Source of the DNA: Echinarachnius parma
Taxonomy: Eukaryota > Echinodermata > Echinoidea > Clypeasteroida > Echinarachniidae
DNA length: 64,000 nucleotides
Reading direction: 5' to 3'
NCBI GenBank assembly: GCA_037951105.1
Contig: JBAMJV010011168.1
Location: 1-64,000 of the forward strand
The first letter of the stretch is position 1. The number at the start of each line of letters is the position of its first letter. The notes below the pieces were generated by a model, which did not search any database, had not been told where the DNA came from, and worked only from the letters and a program-made list of their open reading frames with translations. Below, piece by piece: positions 34,864 to 49,652 of the stretch. Made by a program: the position numbers and the translations under genes.

Positions 34864-37800
34864 CTGTAAACAAAGTACAATCAATTTGTCTTGTTCGTGA
34901 TTCAAATAATGCAAATAATCGGGCGTTATAAACTCAGTCAGCAAACCTTAAGTTGCCTGTCGATGTTGGGTTGTCAATACTAATTATACACTACTCACAA
35001 CAAGTAAGTACCCCCCTAGCATTTTTTCATATATCTCAAAAAGTATTTCACCGATTTTGATCATTCAAACGGAAATGGATGCGCAATTTTCCTACGCACA
35101 ATGTAAGTGGTAAATAGTTGTCATAGCGTTACATTTTCATCATCAAAAAATGAATTTTCGAAAACAAAGTGCCATCAAAAAAGTTGCATTTTCAGTTTTA
35201 TTTGGCATAGTGGGTACATTTTGTATACGAATAAAAATCTTTATTGAAGATTACCCGACACACAAACTACTACTGCTGCATTGTTCTTAGTGACACCATT
35301 CATATAGGCAAATAGGCCTTTCAATATGAAATTGCTGGGGATTATAATGGCCGAAGTCATGTCCTGTTTTCATCTTTATTGGAGTTGGCCTAATTCACTA
35401 ATTTGTTATCTAATTCAGTACTACTGCTGCATTGTTCACAGTGGAATCAGTTTTCAAAAGCTTACTCGTGTACACAATGTACCCACTATGCCAAATAAAA
35501 CTGAAAGTGCAACTTTTTTTTGGCACTTTGTTTTAGAAAATTCATTTTTTGATGATGAAAACGTAACGCTAGGGCAACTATTCACCACTCACATTGTGCG
35601 TAAGAAAATTGCGCATCCATTACCGTTTGAATGATAAAAATCGGTGCAATACTTTTTGAGATATTTGACAAAATGCTAGGGAGTACTTACTTGTTGTGAG
35701 TAGTGTATACACAAGTATTTCAAGTTATTGTAGGTCTATAAAGAATGATTTGTTGTTATACATTATATCTGGGAGACGTTCAATAATATCTCGAAAAGTC
35801 ATACTTAGTTTAATTGAATAAACGAAAATATGTTATCATAAAATATTCAATTGGCAGTAGCGTAATAAGGACCAGCTAAATGGAACTCCATAACAACGGT
35901 TATAAAAGGTGTTTATGTTATTTCAACTGGATCGGGACGGGAGGGGGTGAGGGCCGGAAATGAGGGGCATTTTACACCTTTGCACCATCTTGCTACGCCA
36001 ATACTTTGAGTTGATAAAAAACATACCGTTTGACTCTTAATAATGTCCAAACCAGAGCCGCAGAAAGAGCGATAATGACAACTGCCATGACAGCAATGAC
36101 AGCAGTCAGGATAGTAGTATTGCGATCTGTAGGAAGAGTTGAGATGGAAATTAGATATTTAAAATGGCAACAATTGTTTTGAGAACTTATCGCCACCTTA
36201 TCGTCATAGTGAAAGAAACGGTTAGGATTGTATTTAGGTAAGATAATTACAACAATAATGTATATAACATGTATATACTACATGTACTAGCATCACCTCC
36301 ACATAAAGGGTATAAAAGGTAAAAAGGGGTATAAGGTTAGGGTTAGTTTTAGGGTACGGTTTCGAGTTAGAAAGCTAGACAGGAATCTCAAAGTAATTGA
36401 TTCAGGACTGAAATTTCAGATGAATATGCCAACAAAAAAAAAAAAAGCTGGCACTATTTGGCAATTACAATGTGTTATCAACAGCCCTAAATGTACGGGT
36501 TAAGAATGTGAGTCCCACCTGATACGAATGTCCTCGCTATGGCCGGGGCTGACCAGTTACTTGCTCCTTCACCATTCACAGTCCTCACCTAGATATAAAT
36601 TGGTATGTAGAGTAACTAATGCTGTATTGAATTTCACTTTCAACGAGTACCCGTATGTGTTTATCACTCATATATGTCATATGTGGCTGGTCACACCAAG
36701 TATTATGACGATAACATAAACCATTAAACCAATTAAATAATACGACACACATTCAAAGCTACGCATCAATTGATTTATTTAAATATTCACCGCAAATCCC
36801 TGCTCATGTTATGTTTAAATGAGAGATCTTATCTTTACATAAAGCTCACCATTATAATGTAATTCGTCTCTGGCGCCAGGCCTTCGATGGTGTACTCTAT
36901 CTCAAGGCTTGAACCTTGAACCTCTTCCAGAGTCGCCTGAGCACCAGCACCATCAGAATCAAGTTGGTACTGGATCTCATACTTGTGGATGTCACCGTTA
37001 AGGTTGGCGGGCATCGCTGCTGACCATGATACAGTCAATGAACCGAGCGTGCTGTATATATTGGCAATTCTGCCAGGTGGTGGGGCAACTGCAATAGTTT
37101 GATGTAAAAACATGGGTTATTACATTTCGCTTTTATATTGAATTAGTTCTAGTCGCCTACCATGGATCATCCCCCTAGTTTAATCCTCTCAACTGTCAGA
37201 TAATCACGATGACATTTTCCATGTTTAGTTCTACAAGCATTAACAATGATATCTAAAGTATTCGACTACGGATAAATAATATACAAATATAATGCCTTAA
37301 AGGGGAAGTTCGGTTTTTGTAAAGAGGGCGCTACACGAAATAATGTTGTTGTGAGCTCAGAAACGGCTAAAATATAAATTAATATATCCGTCGGAATAAA
37401 CCTGGCGCCCAGATTTATTCGATGATTTTTAAACAATTTAAAAGATACTTACACTTTTTCAAAATGTTAAAAAGAGGCTTTTAAATTGTTGTTGATGATC
37501 TCTCTATTGAATTATTATTTCAACAAAACTTCACATGCATAATTCTGTATGAGAAATGGTTGAAACAAATGACTTTTTAGAGAGCTCACTCTTGAGTTTT
37601 TTACTTAGTCGTTTTAATAGTCGTTTTAGTAATTTTCTATACCTTTCGTGCATGGTGGAGTTATAACTATCATGACTATAGTATTAGTTTGTTATGTCAT
37701 TATATTGTGTTTTGGTTACTAAAGCTCAGCCTTAGCAAAACTATACTACCCCTTTAATTAAAAGAGTATAATCGGCATTCAGACCGTGACTTTATGTTTT

Positions 37801-40800
37801 AACCTTACTCTTACTTTCTTCCGCAGTCCTGACAACGATTGGGTTATTTCTAGCTCTTTCTTCATCTTTGTTCCCCGCTGTTACATAAACAGTGTAGTCC
37901 AGATATGTTTGTAGGCCAGTCAGGAGCAACGATGTACTTGTTAAATCAGTAACAATCATTGATTCAGCACTTCCGTCCGGGGCTGAATAGGTAATCTTGT
38001 AGAAATTCTGGCCACTCCTACACACAAATGCAGACTCTGGCAGAGCCTGGAAATAAAACGAGCATTAAGAGACAGCTATAATTATTCGATGCAGGTTTAT
38101 TAAACATGGTAAATGATCATTCACTCACGCATATTTTCCGTGAAACAATGAACAGCGTTCATTGTATTTTTCCTTTACTACTGCGCTTACTTGATTTATA
38201 GAAAAATGATAGAGACGAAGGGATTAATATTCACTTGCATTAATTTGTAGATATAAATACAATAAAACCTCGTAGCAACAAGTACTTTAACTGGCTAGAG
38301 ATTCACTCATGATGCACATTGATCACCATGTTCCAATAAGCAATGGTTAAACAGAAAGGGAGTTACCTACCTGCCAAAAGACCTGTAGCTGCCTTGGATT
38401 CACTGCTTCCACCGCGACACCAGATGGCGAGGCACTGGGCACTGCAATTTAAAGAAATAAACACATGACCTTGATACAATTCCTGTAAATATTAAATTAT
38501 TGACAGAGCTATTTAAACAAACACCAAATAAGGAATTGCTTATGTTCGTAGAACAACATTTTTTTTGTTTGTCTTTCTGTAACCCACGTATCTCGGGCTT
38601 CTCCCATTATGTTCTGAGTAGCAACATGTTTGATACACATGACATGTAGTAGGGAACTTACCTCCACATAACAGTGTTGTAGCAATCGCTGCCGGGGATC
38701 TTGGGCCCATGCCATTTGATCCTTCCCTTGCGGCCGCCACACTGAACTCGTAGGCAGTGTCCGAGTCCAGACCAGTTACGGATGCAGACGTCATACTTCC
38801 GCCAACTGTCGCTGCCTCTGCCCAGTGTTCAGCCCCTAACCTAGTGACGTATGCTGTGTATCCTATGATCGGGGGATCCCCCACGTCATCGACCGTCCAG
38901 CCTGACCACTGGAGGATAGCGGAAGAGGATGTCAAGCTGGACACACTTGGTGGCTCATCAAGTACAGGCAGCACTGGAAATTTGACAATAAATTTGACAA
39001 TAAATTACCAACACTTTGAAGAACGTGTTGTCTGCACCACATGGTATGTATTATATTGCACTGACTGTTTAAATAATACATGTTGCTTCCAATGTCCACT
39101 TTCTATTCAACCCTAAAAAGGCCGAGCTATTATTTTGAGGTATTCCTACGGCTGGATGGGTGGGGAGGGGCGGGGGGGGGGGGGGCATTATGTCTCCCCC
39201 TTAATTTAAGTCTATAGAACACGATGGAAATTGTTTGTTGTTGAACAATTCACGCATATGCAAATGATTGGTCATTCATGCAAAGTAATACAATTCAGAT
39301 TTTTACCAATAAATCATACATTTTTGATAATTAAACATTGGTGCTCACTACAAATATTCTTTAGACCATTTAAACTAACAATACAACAAACACATTGGAA
39401 TTCACCTAATATATCGACCCCCAAACAAACACTTACATACAACAAAAATACCACATAACCAATGTTTGATCTGTTTTTGTACACAAATCACGAAAATTTG
39501 CAATTTTAAGGCGGATGTGCAAAGACAAAAGGTCACATGACTTCGTAATGAGTCCGATTTTCAAAATGTTTGTTTTAAAAGATGCGCAAGACTTGAGAAA
39601 AAAAGTCACGCGTTCCGGAGCAAACGGGAAAAACGCGGAGGGAGGAGGGGGGGGGGGGGGGGGGGGGGTGGGGGTCGGTACAAGATGCCCCCGGCCTTAT
39701 AAGGGTTATTATTTATGCGATCATTTAGAGTACGGAAGAAAGATTATGTCTAGAAGATACAAGGTTTATATTCTGAAAAGTTTTTCTTAAAGTTAATATG
39801 ATATTCCTCTTTAGTACTATACATAAAGATCAAGCTATCATACCATAAGTCAAAGTAGTCGTTGAAAGGGATGCACTGTATTGACCAGCAGTGTAAACGC
39901 ACAGATAATCTCCAGGATATACATTATTGACAGCAAACACAACAGCGAGCCCTCCATCCACTTCCATACTATGATCCCTCACGATCCCATTATTTATAAC
40001 CTGGGTTCCGTTGAGAAGATAAAAGTTCACATCCCCTTCATTTGGCAGCGGGTTGCCAATCACGTGACAGGTGAAGGAGGCCATTGAAAGGGGATTCACC
40101 TTCTCTTTGGAAGTTATCCGTGTTATACCTGAAAAGAACGTGACAAAAGACAATTTACAGAGTGTTATCAATAAGGTGATGATCTTTATACTAATTAACG
40201 CCGCTTGTAACAGCCCCCTTAGGTAAATGTCCTGGTATATATTCTATTTTTTTTTAACGGATTTCACTATTCAACATAAAACGAGAAGGCAAGACTTCTC
40301 TCCACACGCATGAAGAACAGATGGTTTGCCGATAAATTCGGTATACCATATTTGTTTTGATATTAATCATTATATTCATAAAGGCTTTTGTGACGTTTCT
40401 CTTTTCTGGCAAAACCGAACTAGAACAGAACCAAAGTAAATACACACGTATAAGTTTGTAGCATCTTACCATATTGACAATCTGGCTCAAGCCATTGCCC
40501 AATGCACTGTGTATTACAAATCCCAGTCACTTTGTTACATGCTTGATCCGCGCAGTGGCACTGCTCAGCGCAATCGAGTCCGTAGAAACCTCCACGACAT
40601 TCTGATATGAAAATGCAATACAGTTGTCTAATTACATGGTAAAGTTATAATGACTGTGTGATAAAACAAAACGTACAAACGTTTTTTCGTTTGCTCTTTT
40701 TTTTAATTAGCTTGTTTGATTGGTTTCATACTCGTGGTAGAGATACAAATGTTGCTTAATTTTCACGGTATAGCGACTGATGCTCTGGTTTATAAAATGC

Positions 40801-43800
40801 TGCAATTATGTTCTTCGCACTCATTTTCATTATTTGTACACCTTTAAAGACACAAGTTAGCTCACTTAAACATTTAATTTGTGTATAAGATATCTAACAA
40901 CAGACACAAGCGTGTCCATGCAGACAATATACCGTGTACTGAACAATTTATCAATATAACTTTCTTTATCATCGTGCATTTAAATGCCTAATATTTACCT
41001 ATATACATTATCTTAAGAAAATATCAAATGATTTCACTCCTACCTTCACAGAAGACCTGCCCATCATACACATTATACCCAGCAGCACAATCATTTTGAG
41101 GACATTCCCTGGTAGTCTTGTCACATGCAACATTGTCCAGACAATGACACTTGTTAATGCATTCACTTCCATAGTAACCAACATCACAGGTATCAGGGAC
41201 TAAAAGAGAGAACACATCAAATTGTTAAACACAATGATAATAAACTACTATATGTAATATGGAAAATGACTAATGCATATTTCAAAAGCCTATACATATC
41301 ACTATGTAATAATATAATTTGTGGCCCTTAATAAACAGGTTTGATAATTAAAAGCAATAATATTGAGTCATGTGAGACTTACTTTGGCAGTTGTCTCCTG
41401 ACCTCCCTGTCTCGCACTCTCCCGGACATACCCCCGAGTATATGTTACACACAGCTCCTGACGCACAGTGACAAGACTGAGTACATCCAGCCCCGAACGT
41501 TCCACCAGAACAGGCTATCAATAAAACGAAATCAAGTGTTCAACTTAAAGGGATCTAGTAACTTTGTTGACATGTGCAAAAAGTGATGAATGGTTGATGC
41601 AATGTATATTGCTGTTATCTCATATGTCCACAGGGGATTGTGTGAAAATTTCAAGTCAAATGGACATTGTATGGCCAAGTAATGAGCGAAAATGCAAAGT
41701 GATATTCAGTAACTCACTGCACTCACTTTGTACACGGAAGAAAAACTCGCCCGGAGTTTTTCTTATCTGAATACTTCAATCATACATATCTTTGTAACGA
41801 AAGGGAAATTTGAAAAACCGAAACCTGTCCCGTGATTTTATTGTTAATACGAATACAACAAGGTATAAGGGAATCGCTAGAATTAAAATTTTATTTTGAG
41901 GATTTGGACAATGTTACTAAGTCCCTTTAATATTATAGTATTGTGCTATAAATACAACTTCATAGATTTTAAGTGTGAGTACAACCAGCAACGAAAGTTT
42001 TAGTAGAAAAGTTTTCATTTAAAACAAAAATAAAGTGTAATTTCAACTTAATGTTAATCTTTTGATATACATACAAACTCATGTTTCAAATTTCATGTTT
42101 GATTGCATATTATATTAACTCAAATATTCCATCTGTGCAGATCAACCATACAACCATTAATATAGTTCTAAGCTACAATATTAAAATTGAACCATGAAAT
42201 CAACATGAAACTAATGGGTAACTTCAAACAAATCAATACAAGCTCCATTATTAATGTAAATTAACTGAACAGATGCATATGTATTTTACTATACATTTCT
42301 TCAGAAATGGAGAAATTTCTACCTTAAAGGGGTAGTTCAGTTTTGGTAGAGAGGGCGCTTTTCGTAAGGTAATGAAAAACTGAGAGTCGAATTTGAAAGA
42401 ACATGCACTTTTAATGGCAGAATAAACTTTATTTGGTCAAAATCGGTTTAGAAATGGCTGAAATATCAATAAATATATCCGATCGAATTTATTTGGGCCC
42501 CAAATAAATTCGATGATTTTTTGAAAACAAAAACAAAAATGCTTACAGTTTTTCAAAAATTTCAAAAGTGGTTTTTAAATAGTTGTTGATAATCTCTCTA
42601 TTTAATCATTATTTCAACAAAACATCACATGCATAATTTTGTTTGAAAAATGGTTGAAACAAATGCCTTATTAGAGAGCGCCCTCTCGTGTTTTAATGGC
42701 ACTTTTTGAATGATAACAGGCTTTTTACTTAGTCGTTTGTAGTTTTGTATACCTTTCGAACATGGTGGGGTTATAAATATTAGTTTGTAATGTTACTGTG
42801 CAGGGTTTGTTTACTAAAGTTCAGCCTTACCAAAACTGTACTACCCCTTTAAAGGGATAGTTGAGTTCTGGTAAAGAGAGTACAGTTTTGGTCAAACTGA
42901 ATTTTAGCGACCAAAACCTGCGCCATTACATTAGAAACTGATGCCACCATGCTCGAAAGGAATACAAAATTACTAATGACTTAGTACAAATCCTGTAATC
43001 ATTAAAAAAGAGCGGTTAAAACTCAAAATGGCGCTCTCTAAACCCTCATCGGTTTCAATCATTTTAAATAAAATATTGTTCATGTAATGCTTTTATTTGT
43101 TGAAATAGTGATTAGATAGAGAGATAATCAACGACTATTTAAAAACCTCTTTTGTAAATTTTTGAATAGAGGAAGCTTTAAAAAAAATAATTAACGGCTG
43201 GTTCAAAATTATCGAATAATTGTGGGGCCCCACAAATATTACATATTGGTTATTTTGACGGATGTTTCAGACATTTCTGAACCGATTTTGATCAAATAAA
43301 GATTATTCTGTCATTCAAATTATATGCTCTTTCGAATTTGACACTCAGTTTTTCCTTATCTCACAAGCAAATTATTTTATGTAGCGCCCTCTATACCAAA
43401 ACTCAACTATCCCTTGTGTCAGTTCTTATATTAATACAAAAAATTAGTAAAAGAAAAAGAGAGTCATTATCATGAGTCATTGTCAAACAGAAATGATACA
43501 CCAAAAATATATCACTGAAATAAACGACACAAAATCTGGTACATTGATTTAAAATGTCATAATAATCAGATAATTGAAATAAAATGAGCAATTATACAAT
43601 GTCTTATAACATGACTAACATAAAGTGTGTTTTAAAGGAGTTCCCTACCTTGAGTGCAAGCCAAGCCCTTAAATCCTGCATCGCAAGAACAGCCGTATGG
43701 GTCAGGAAGGCAGAAAAGGAAACTGCTACACTTATCAGTTGCATCGTCGCTGTAACTGCATTGGAATTCACAGTTCAGGCCATACCTATTCCCACCGTTG

Positions 43801-46800
43801 TTCCTGCAAACTGGAAATACATGTAGGTAGGTTGAAAACACGATCTCGAACGGAATGTTGTATTCTACCACATTAGGCATATAATTATGAACATTTATTT
43901 TCGCTTTTGTATTTGTTTTATCATGAAAATGTACCCAATCAAAATTGCACTGTAATTAATACTGCTGTTTTTAAAGGGTGCAACCACTCAAAAATAATAT
44001 TCGTATAGATAAAAGGTAACGTTTTTAGTAGTCCATTCCACCATAAAGTTCAGAAAAATATGTTCCAAAAAATTATAATTAATTGGAAAACACATCACCA
44101 TAATACAGCATGTGTTCATGGGTCTGCATACAAAGACTACATTTTGACTAGCACGAACGCATCGTCAGTGAATATATTGTCTCCAAACGTACGCGTAAAC
44201 AAAATTGGCGCACTCTCAAACGTTTGGCGTGTACGGAACAATGAGATCATAATGGTTTCGTAAGTGGTGGTAACCACTCAAAAATAATATTCGTATAGAT
44301 AAAAGGTAACGTTTTTAGTAGTCCATTCCACCATAAAGTTCAGAAAAATATGTTCCAAAAAATTATAATTAATTGGAAAACACATCACCATAATACAGCA
44401 TGTGTTCATGGGTCTGCATACAAAGACTACATTTTGACTAGCACGAACGCATCGTCAGTGAATATATTGTCTCCAAACGTACGCGTAAACAAAATTGGCG
44501 CACTCTCAAACGTTTGGCGTGTACGGAACAATGAGACCATAATGGTTTCGTAAGTGGTGGTAATTAACTGCATGTGTGTGAATTACACAACCCGTGTATG
44601 AATTACACAACCCTTTGCAAAGAGTTGGGCATCTATTTGATATCACACATTGGTACCAAAACATATATGATTATGTGTAGTTATTTGCCTGGTGGTCCCC
44701 TTTAAAAGGGTACCGTTTGAAACCGACCATCTTGGGTCATAACAGTTTATTTATTTATTGCTCACCGTTTTCGTTCACATCAAATAAGAAATATTCCCAA
44801 TTTCCCAGTATCACCATCTGATAATCTCGATATTGATTTGTATTTTTTATGAAAGAAATACATCCTTTACATTTGCTAGGATAACATTTTGAGTCTTTCA
44901 GAATGTTCCTAGGCACAAATTGTACGCTTCTAATGAATGTTCCTATAATGATTCCTCGAAGAAAAAATTAGACTCACTTAATACCACATATTTTAGTACA
45001 TCTTTCCTGATTGAACCATTTCTAGACATACTGTAAAATACTAGTACCACCCAAATACTCACTGTCAAGGCAATTTGGTCCTTTGAAGTTGTTCGGGCAG
45101 ATGCAAAGTCCAGACTGGTCATCACACACTCCTCCATTGTAGCACTTATCACACACCCCGACACAGTCAGAGGGTCCCCACATATTGGCTGCACATTCTA
45201 ATGTTTGGAAATAAAAACAAATAGCAAATAAAGCACCATGAAACTATTAGTAAATAACACGTTCATCCATTATACCACTGGCCACCTACCCTAGTTTATA
45301 CTTGCAACAATCTATCACGTAATATTACGTCAGCTAGCCTTCACGATGGTCCCAGTTTTTCAAGTACTAGACGTGACACTTAACGAATTTTACGCAATCA
45401 TTTACAATTTTACATTTGACGTTTCCATTTGATTTCAATTAAATGTGCGTTTCAAATAGATAGACAAAATCTAATTTCACATCATCAATGGCCGTCCAAT
45501 AATAGAGTACAAAAATTAAATTAACAAAAGCATAATAGAAATCGTGTTAAAAATGTATTGAGGTTTATTTGAGTGATTATTAAAAAAAATACTACATGTA
45601 CTAATAATAACATTGAAGACTAAGTAACTGCCTAGCTCGAAATACACACACAGTAGGCAGAAAATACTTTTGACTGTTCATGCTGTTCGATATAATTTGA
45701 AAGGGTAGAATCTAAGCTTTAAATTGATATACAACTTGTTATAATTTGATAATGCTAAAATTTCAATCAAGTCAATTAATATAAATGAACAAGTCTATGT
45801 GCACAGAATACAAGAGAAGTGGGTTGAAAGGTTAGGACCATTAATGTGTGGGAAGTGTGTTATATATTCACTGAATAAGGGAGTTCGTACTTACAAACTG
45901 CGCATGCGCCAATTTCTGAGACGAAATTTCATTGTACCAAAAACTCATCGCTGTCATCGATTTTGCATGTTGTCATATGGACCTTTCGTGCAATTATTGT
46001 CACATTTGAAACGTGTTTTCACGGGAAATTTGGCTCGAAATCATAAATGTTTTTCAGAATTAATCATGATGGACATCTCATATACATAAGACTGATTTTT
46101 TTTTAATTTATTTTTTCTATTTATTTTCGGATTTTAACAAAAATGCCAACGTTCGTATCGGGAAACCGAAACGGACTTAAAAGCCCCATACGTAGATTTG
46201 TGTGTCCTGTTTTAATTTTAAGTGTTGAAAAACGGTCAAAGATGTGATTTTTATTCTAAATTTTTTTATTTAGCCTGCTTCAAATTTGAAAATTAAAATG
46301 AATGGTTGTATTTATTCAATTTTATATATATTTTTAAGGTGAGGTTTTTTTTTGTCAGGTCTTTCAAACGTAACGAAACACAAGGAGAATTCACGCACGC
46401 ACGTGGAAATTCTACATAGAGCTCTGTACTTTAAATGCGTGTGTCACAGGCTGTGCCGTAAACGTACGAGAAAAGCCTCAATTTTTGGTACAATCTTCCA
46501 AGGACCCGATGACGTCATACTGCTCCATATACGAACTCGCTTATTAGTCAAATGATGCATCAAGGCATTCATTGATTATCATGCCTCATGAAAACGTTAC
46601 CAAATGAAAAGCAGTGGGCACGTAATGTGGTCAAAATTATCAGCAGAACATAAGTCTGTCCCCAAAAGTGACTTAGACAAACTGGGAAATCACACTTTCT
46701 ACTTCATTTTCAGTCTCCAAGTTTTAACCAAGAATCCCATTAGAAAATAAAATCCTGAACGGTTGAGAATGTGCACACTCTCATATTTCGGCAAATTGCA

Positions 46801-49615
46801 GACAATCCTCATATCCGACCTGTTGTGGGTTTTCAGCTGGGTGGACACATAATAAAACATAATTATTTAATAGTAAGGATCGCAGTGCATATTTTTTATA
46901 TCACACCAGGAATCAAATAGCTAAAGTTAATAGATGAAACGAATAACAATACAGTCAAATCTTCATATAAAGACTACACAACATACACAGTTCATTACAG
47001 TTTCAATTATAAGCAGCAGGTTTATTCAGACTTTGTTTAATATATTCGTGAGAAGCTGATCTTTGATCTTACCTCTAACTATGAGCCTATACAGGGAGCC
47101 ACGTGCAGATGACCTTTCAGTGCTGTAGTGGATCTCATATATTCCCTCGTCTGAAGCCTGGACTGGGTCTGAAACTTGATAGGATATTTGCCCAAGATTC
47201 ACCCTTTGGGAGCCTCCATCCCTTCTCCAGCTAATGACATTGCTTTGCGAATCTGGTTGTGTTACTTGTGTCATGGTGATGGATACACCAGTATCACCAA
47301 CATTCACTGTTCTAGTAAAGACTCCATCACTTGGCTCAAACTTTGCTGTGGTTTATAAATGATTAAGCAAAAGGAAACAGGGTCACTTCCCATACATTCA
47401 TATGCGACTATTATGATACAACATAGGTCATATTATTACAATTATATTATAACATAAATTTGTATCTAATATCTTCCACAATGTTTTTAGATTTTAATAG
47501 GTATATTTATAAAAGTACTATAGTTCTATTTCTCATATAAACTTGATTTCTTTCCCTGTACTTTATGAATGCAAGAAACGGTAATTCAAGTGTTTCAGAA
47601 CGCTTCCCGATCGTAGTCAAGGGTATTTTAATTATAATACTTCACGCGAACGATCGCGGATAGTATCCGACATAAATATTCAACCTATTTTACCAGGTGA
47701 ACATTATTACCTTTCTATAAACATAACAAATATCATTAACGCAGAACTTACATGGACATTGGTATTTAATTGAAGTTTGAAAAACACTCAACATTTTGGG
47801 GAAAAATATAAAGTCTAGATATGAACAGCATACTTCCAAAAGGCACTAAATCCACTTTCCATGTTACTCGAGTTAACGATATCGGTGCATGATATAAACT
47901 ACGTAGATTTCTAGAAATCCAAATATTTGGGCCAATTACGCAACCAAAATTCAAATATGTAACGTTCCATTTTCATATTCCCATACACATGTGGGAACAG
48001 TGGGACAAAGAAACTGCTTTTCTCCAAAGTTAAAAACAGTGGATTTAGCGCCTTTTAGAAATAAGCTCTTCATGTGCAGAGAACTGTTATAGTTTGGGGT
48101 GTAATATTCATAAATTGACCCGTCTAAATATAGTACCATCACTTCTGGTGAAGAAAGTTGAAACCCTCGTCACATCACGGCCCGCTTTTGTCCCTTGACA
48201 GTAGAACAGCCCAAATCCGTCTGTGTTCCAACTGTTGTCAGAAAAGGTTACGACTCTGACGTACGAAGATATATGAGTCATGTGCGGTAGATCAGCTGGT
48301 GGTGCTGGTGCAGTGTTAGAAGGGATGTTAGCTGTCCGGCCAAACTCCAGTGTGGCATTACTATCCGGTTCACTTCTGTAGCACTGATAGAAGGCAGTTT
48401 CTGTGTCGATGGTAGTTTGACGACCTGTCAGTATTGTAAGATGGACAACCTCACCTGCAATAACACAAATGTCACAGACAGGAATATGGCTGAACAACAC
48501 AATTGCAGCACAGAGGTGAATAACGACAGGGAGGATGATAGACATGCGCGCCATTCATACTTGAAAAGGATTATTTAAAAAAGTGGAGGAAAGAAGAAAT
48601 AAGACCATTATAATGCTTTCTTCTGGCTTGGTACGAACAGTCACGTTCACGTCACGTTCCGTCACGTTCAGGTTCTGTACCTTTTGTGAAACAGGTCACC
48701 CAAATCTACGAAGTGTAGGGTAACGTGACCCAACAATTTGTTGACCTGCTATATGCAATCTACGAAAGCTCACGTAAATTGCCGCTGGCGTTTTAAAAAA
48801 TAACGTAAATTGTCATTGAGAAGAGACTAATGGCAAAATAGCTGGTTCAGGCCGAAGATGAATGAAACAAAATGTACCATTCATAGGCGTACCCATGGGG
48901 CGGGTAGGGGGGGTCACCCTCCCCTGTACCCCAAAAATACTGTTTTGGCTGACGAAATAATCCCCTCTCCTTCCCATTTGAAAAAAAAAACATGTGTGCG
49001 GCCACTGCTACCATTACTCAGTGTACTAATGATGCAGCTAATGCTAGTGAAACTAATACAATGAAATGTACAAATATATAATGTACAATAAAATATAAAA
49101 TTATATAATAAAGTATCGTGTATGGTGTAAGGAAAAGCGCATACACTTATCAAAGGATGATAATGACACAGCTAGACAAATGCATGCACACCCAGACACA
49201 GTGGTATAGTTTATACCCTCCCATACACGCAAATTATACGTACACAAAAAACAAACATGTAATAAAAACAACAACAAATGAAAGTCCCCCTTTATAAAAA
49301 TAGCGAAATAGTTTTAACGAATAGGTTTTGAGCAAAATAACTTGTTTCTACACGTATTGATAACTTGTGTGTGATAATAAAATTCAGTGGTGTAGCGTGG
49401 TCGGACTGATTGTGGGGGCAACAAAATCACTAGCGAACCCACGATTTTTTCAAGTTTTTTTTTAAAACCTAGACCAGGACCAAGTAGTTGAAAAAATCCT
49501 GTCAGCGGCGGGGGGGGGGGGGGGGGGGTAGGCTTAGTCGTAATATTTTTTCGAAGCCTAGACCAGGACCGGTTCCAACAGGACCAGGACCTAGCGGTTC
49601 ATAAAATCCTGTCAG

Positions 49616-49652
<37 letters not shown>

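Noticed and set aside
45799-46555. Two plus-strand frames of 67-96 codons in the copy B intron
   Set aside because: They lie within the copy B-specific TIR insertion and show no family resemblance.
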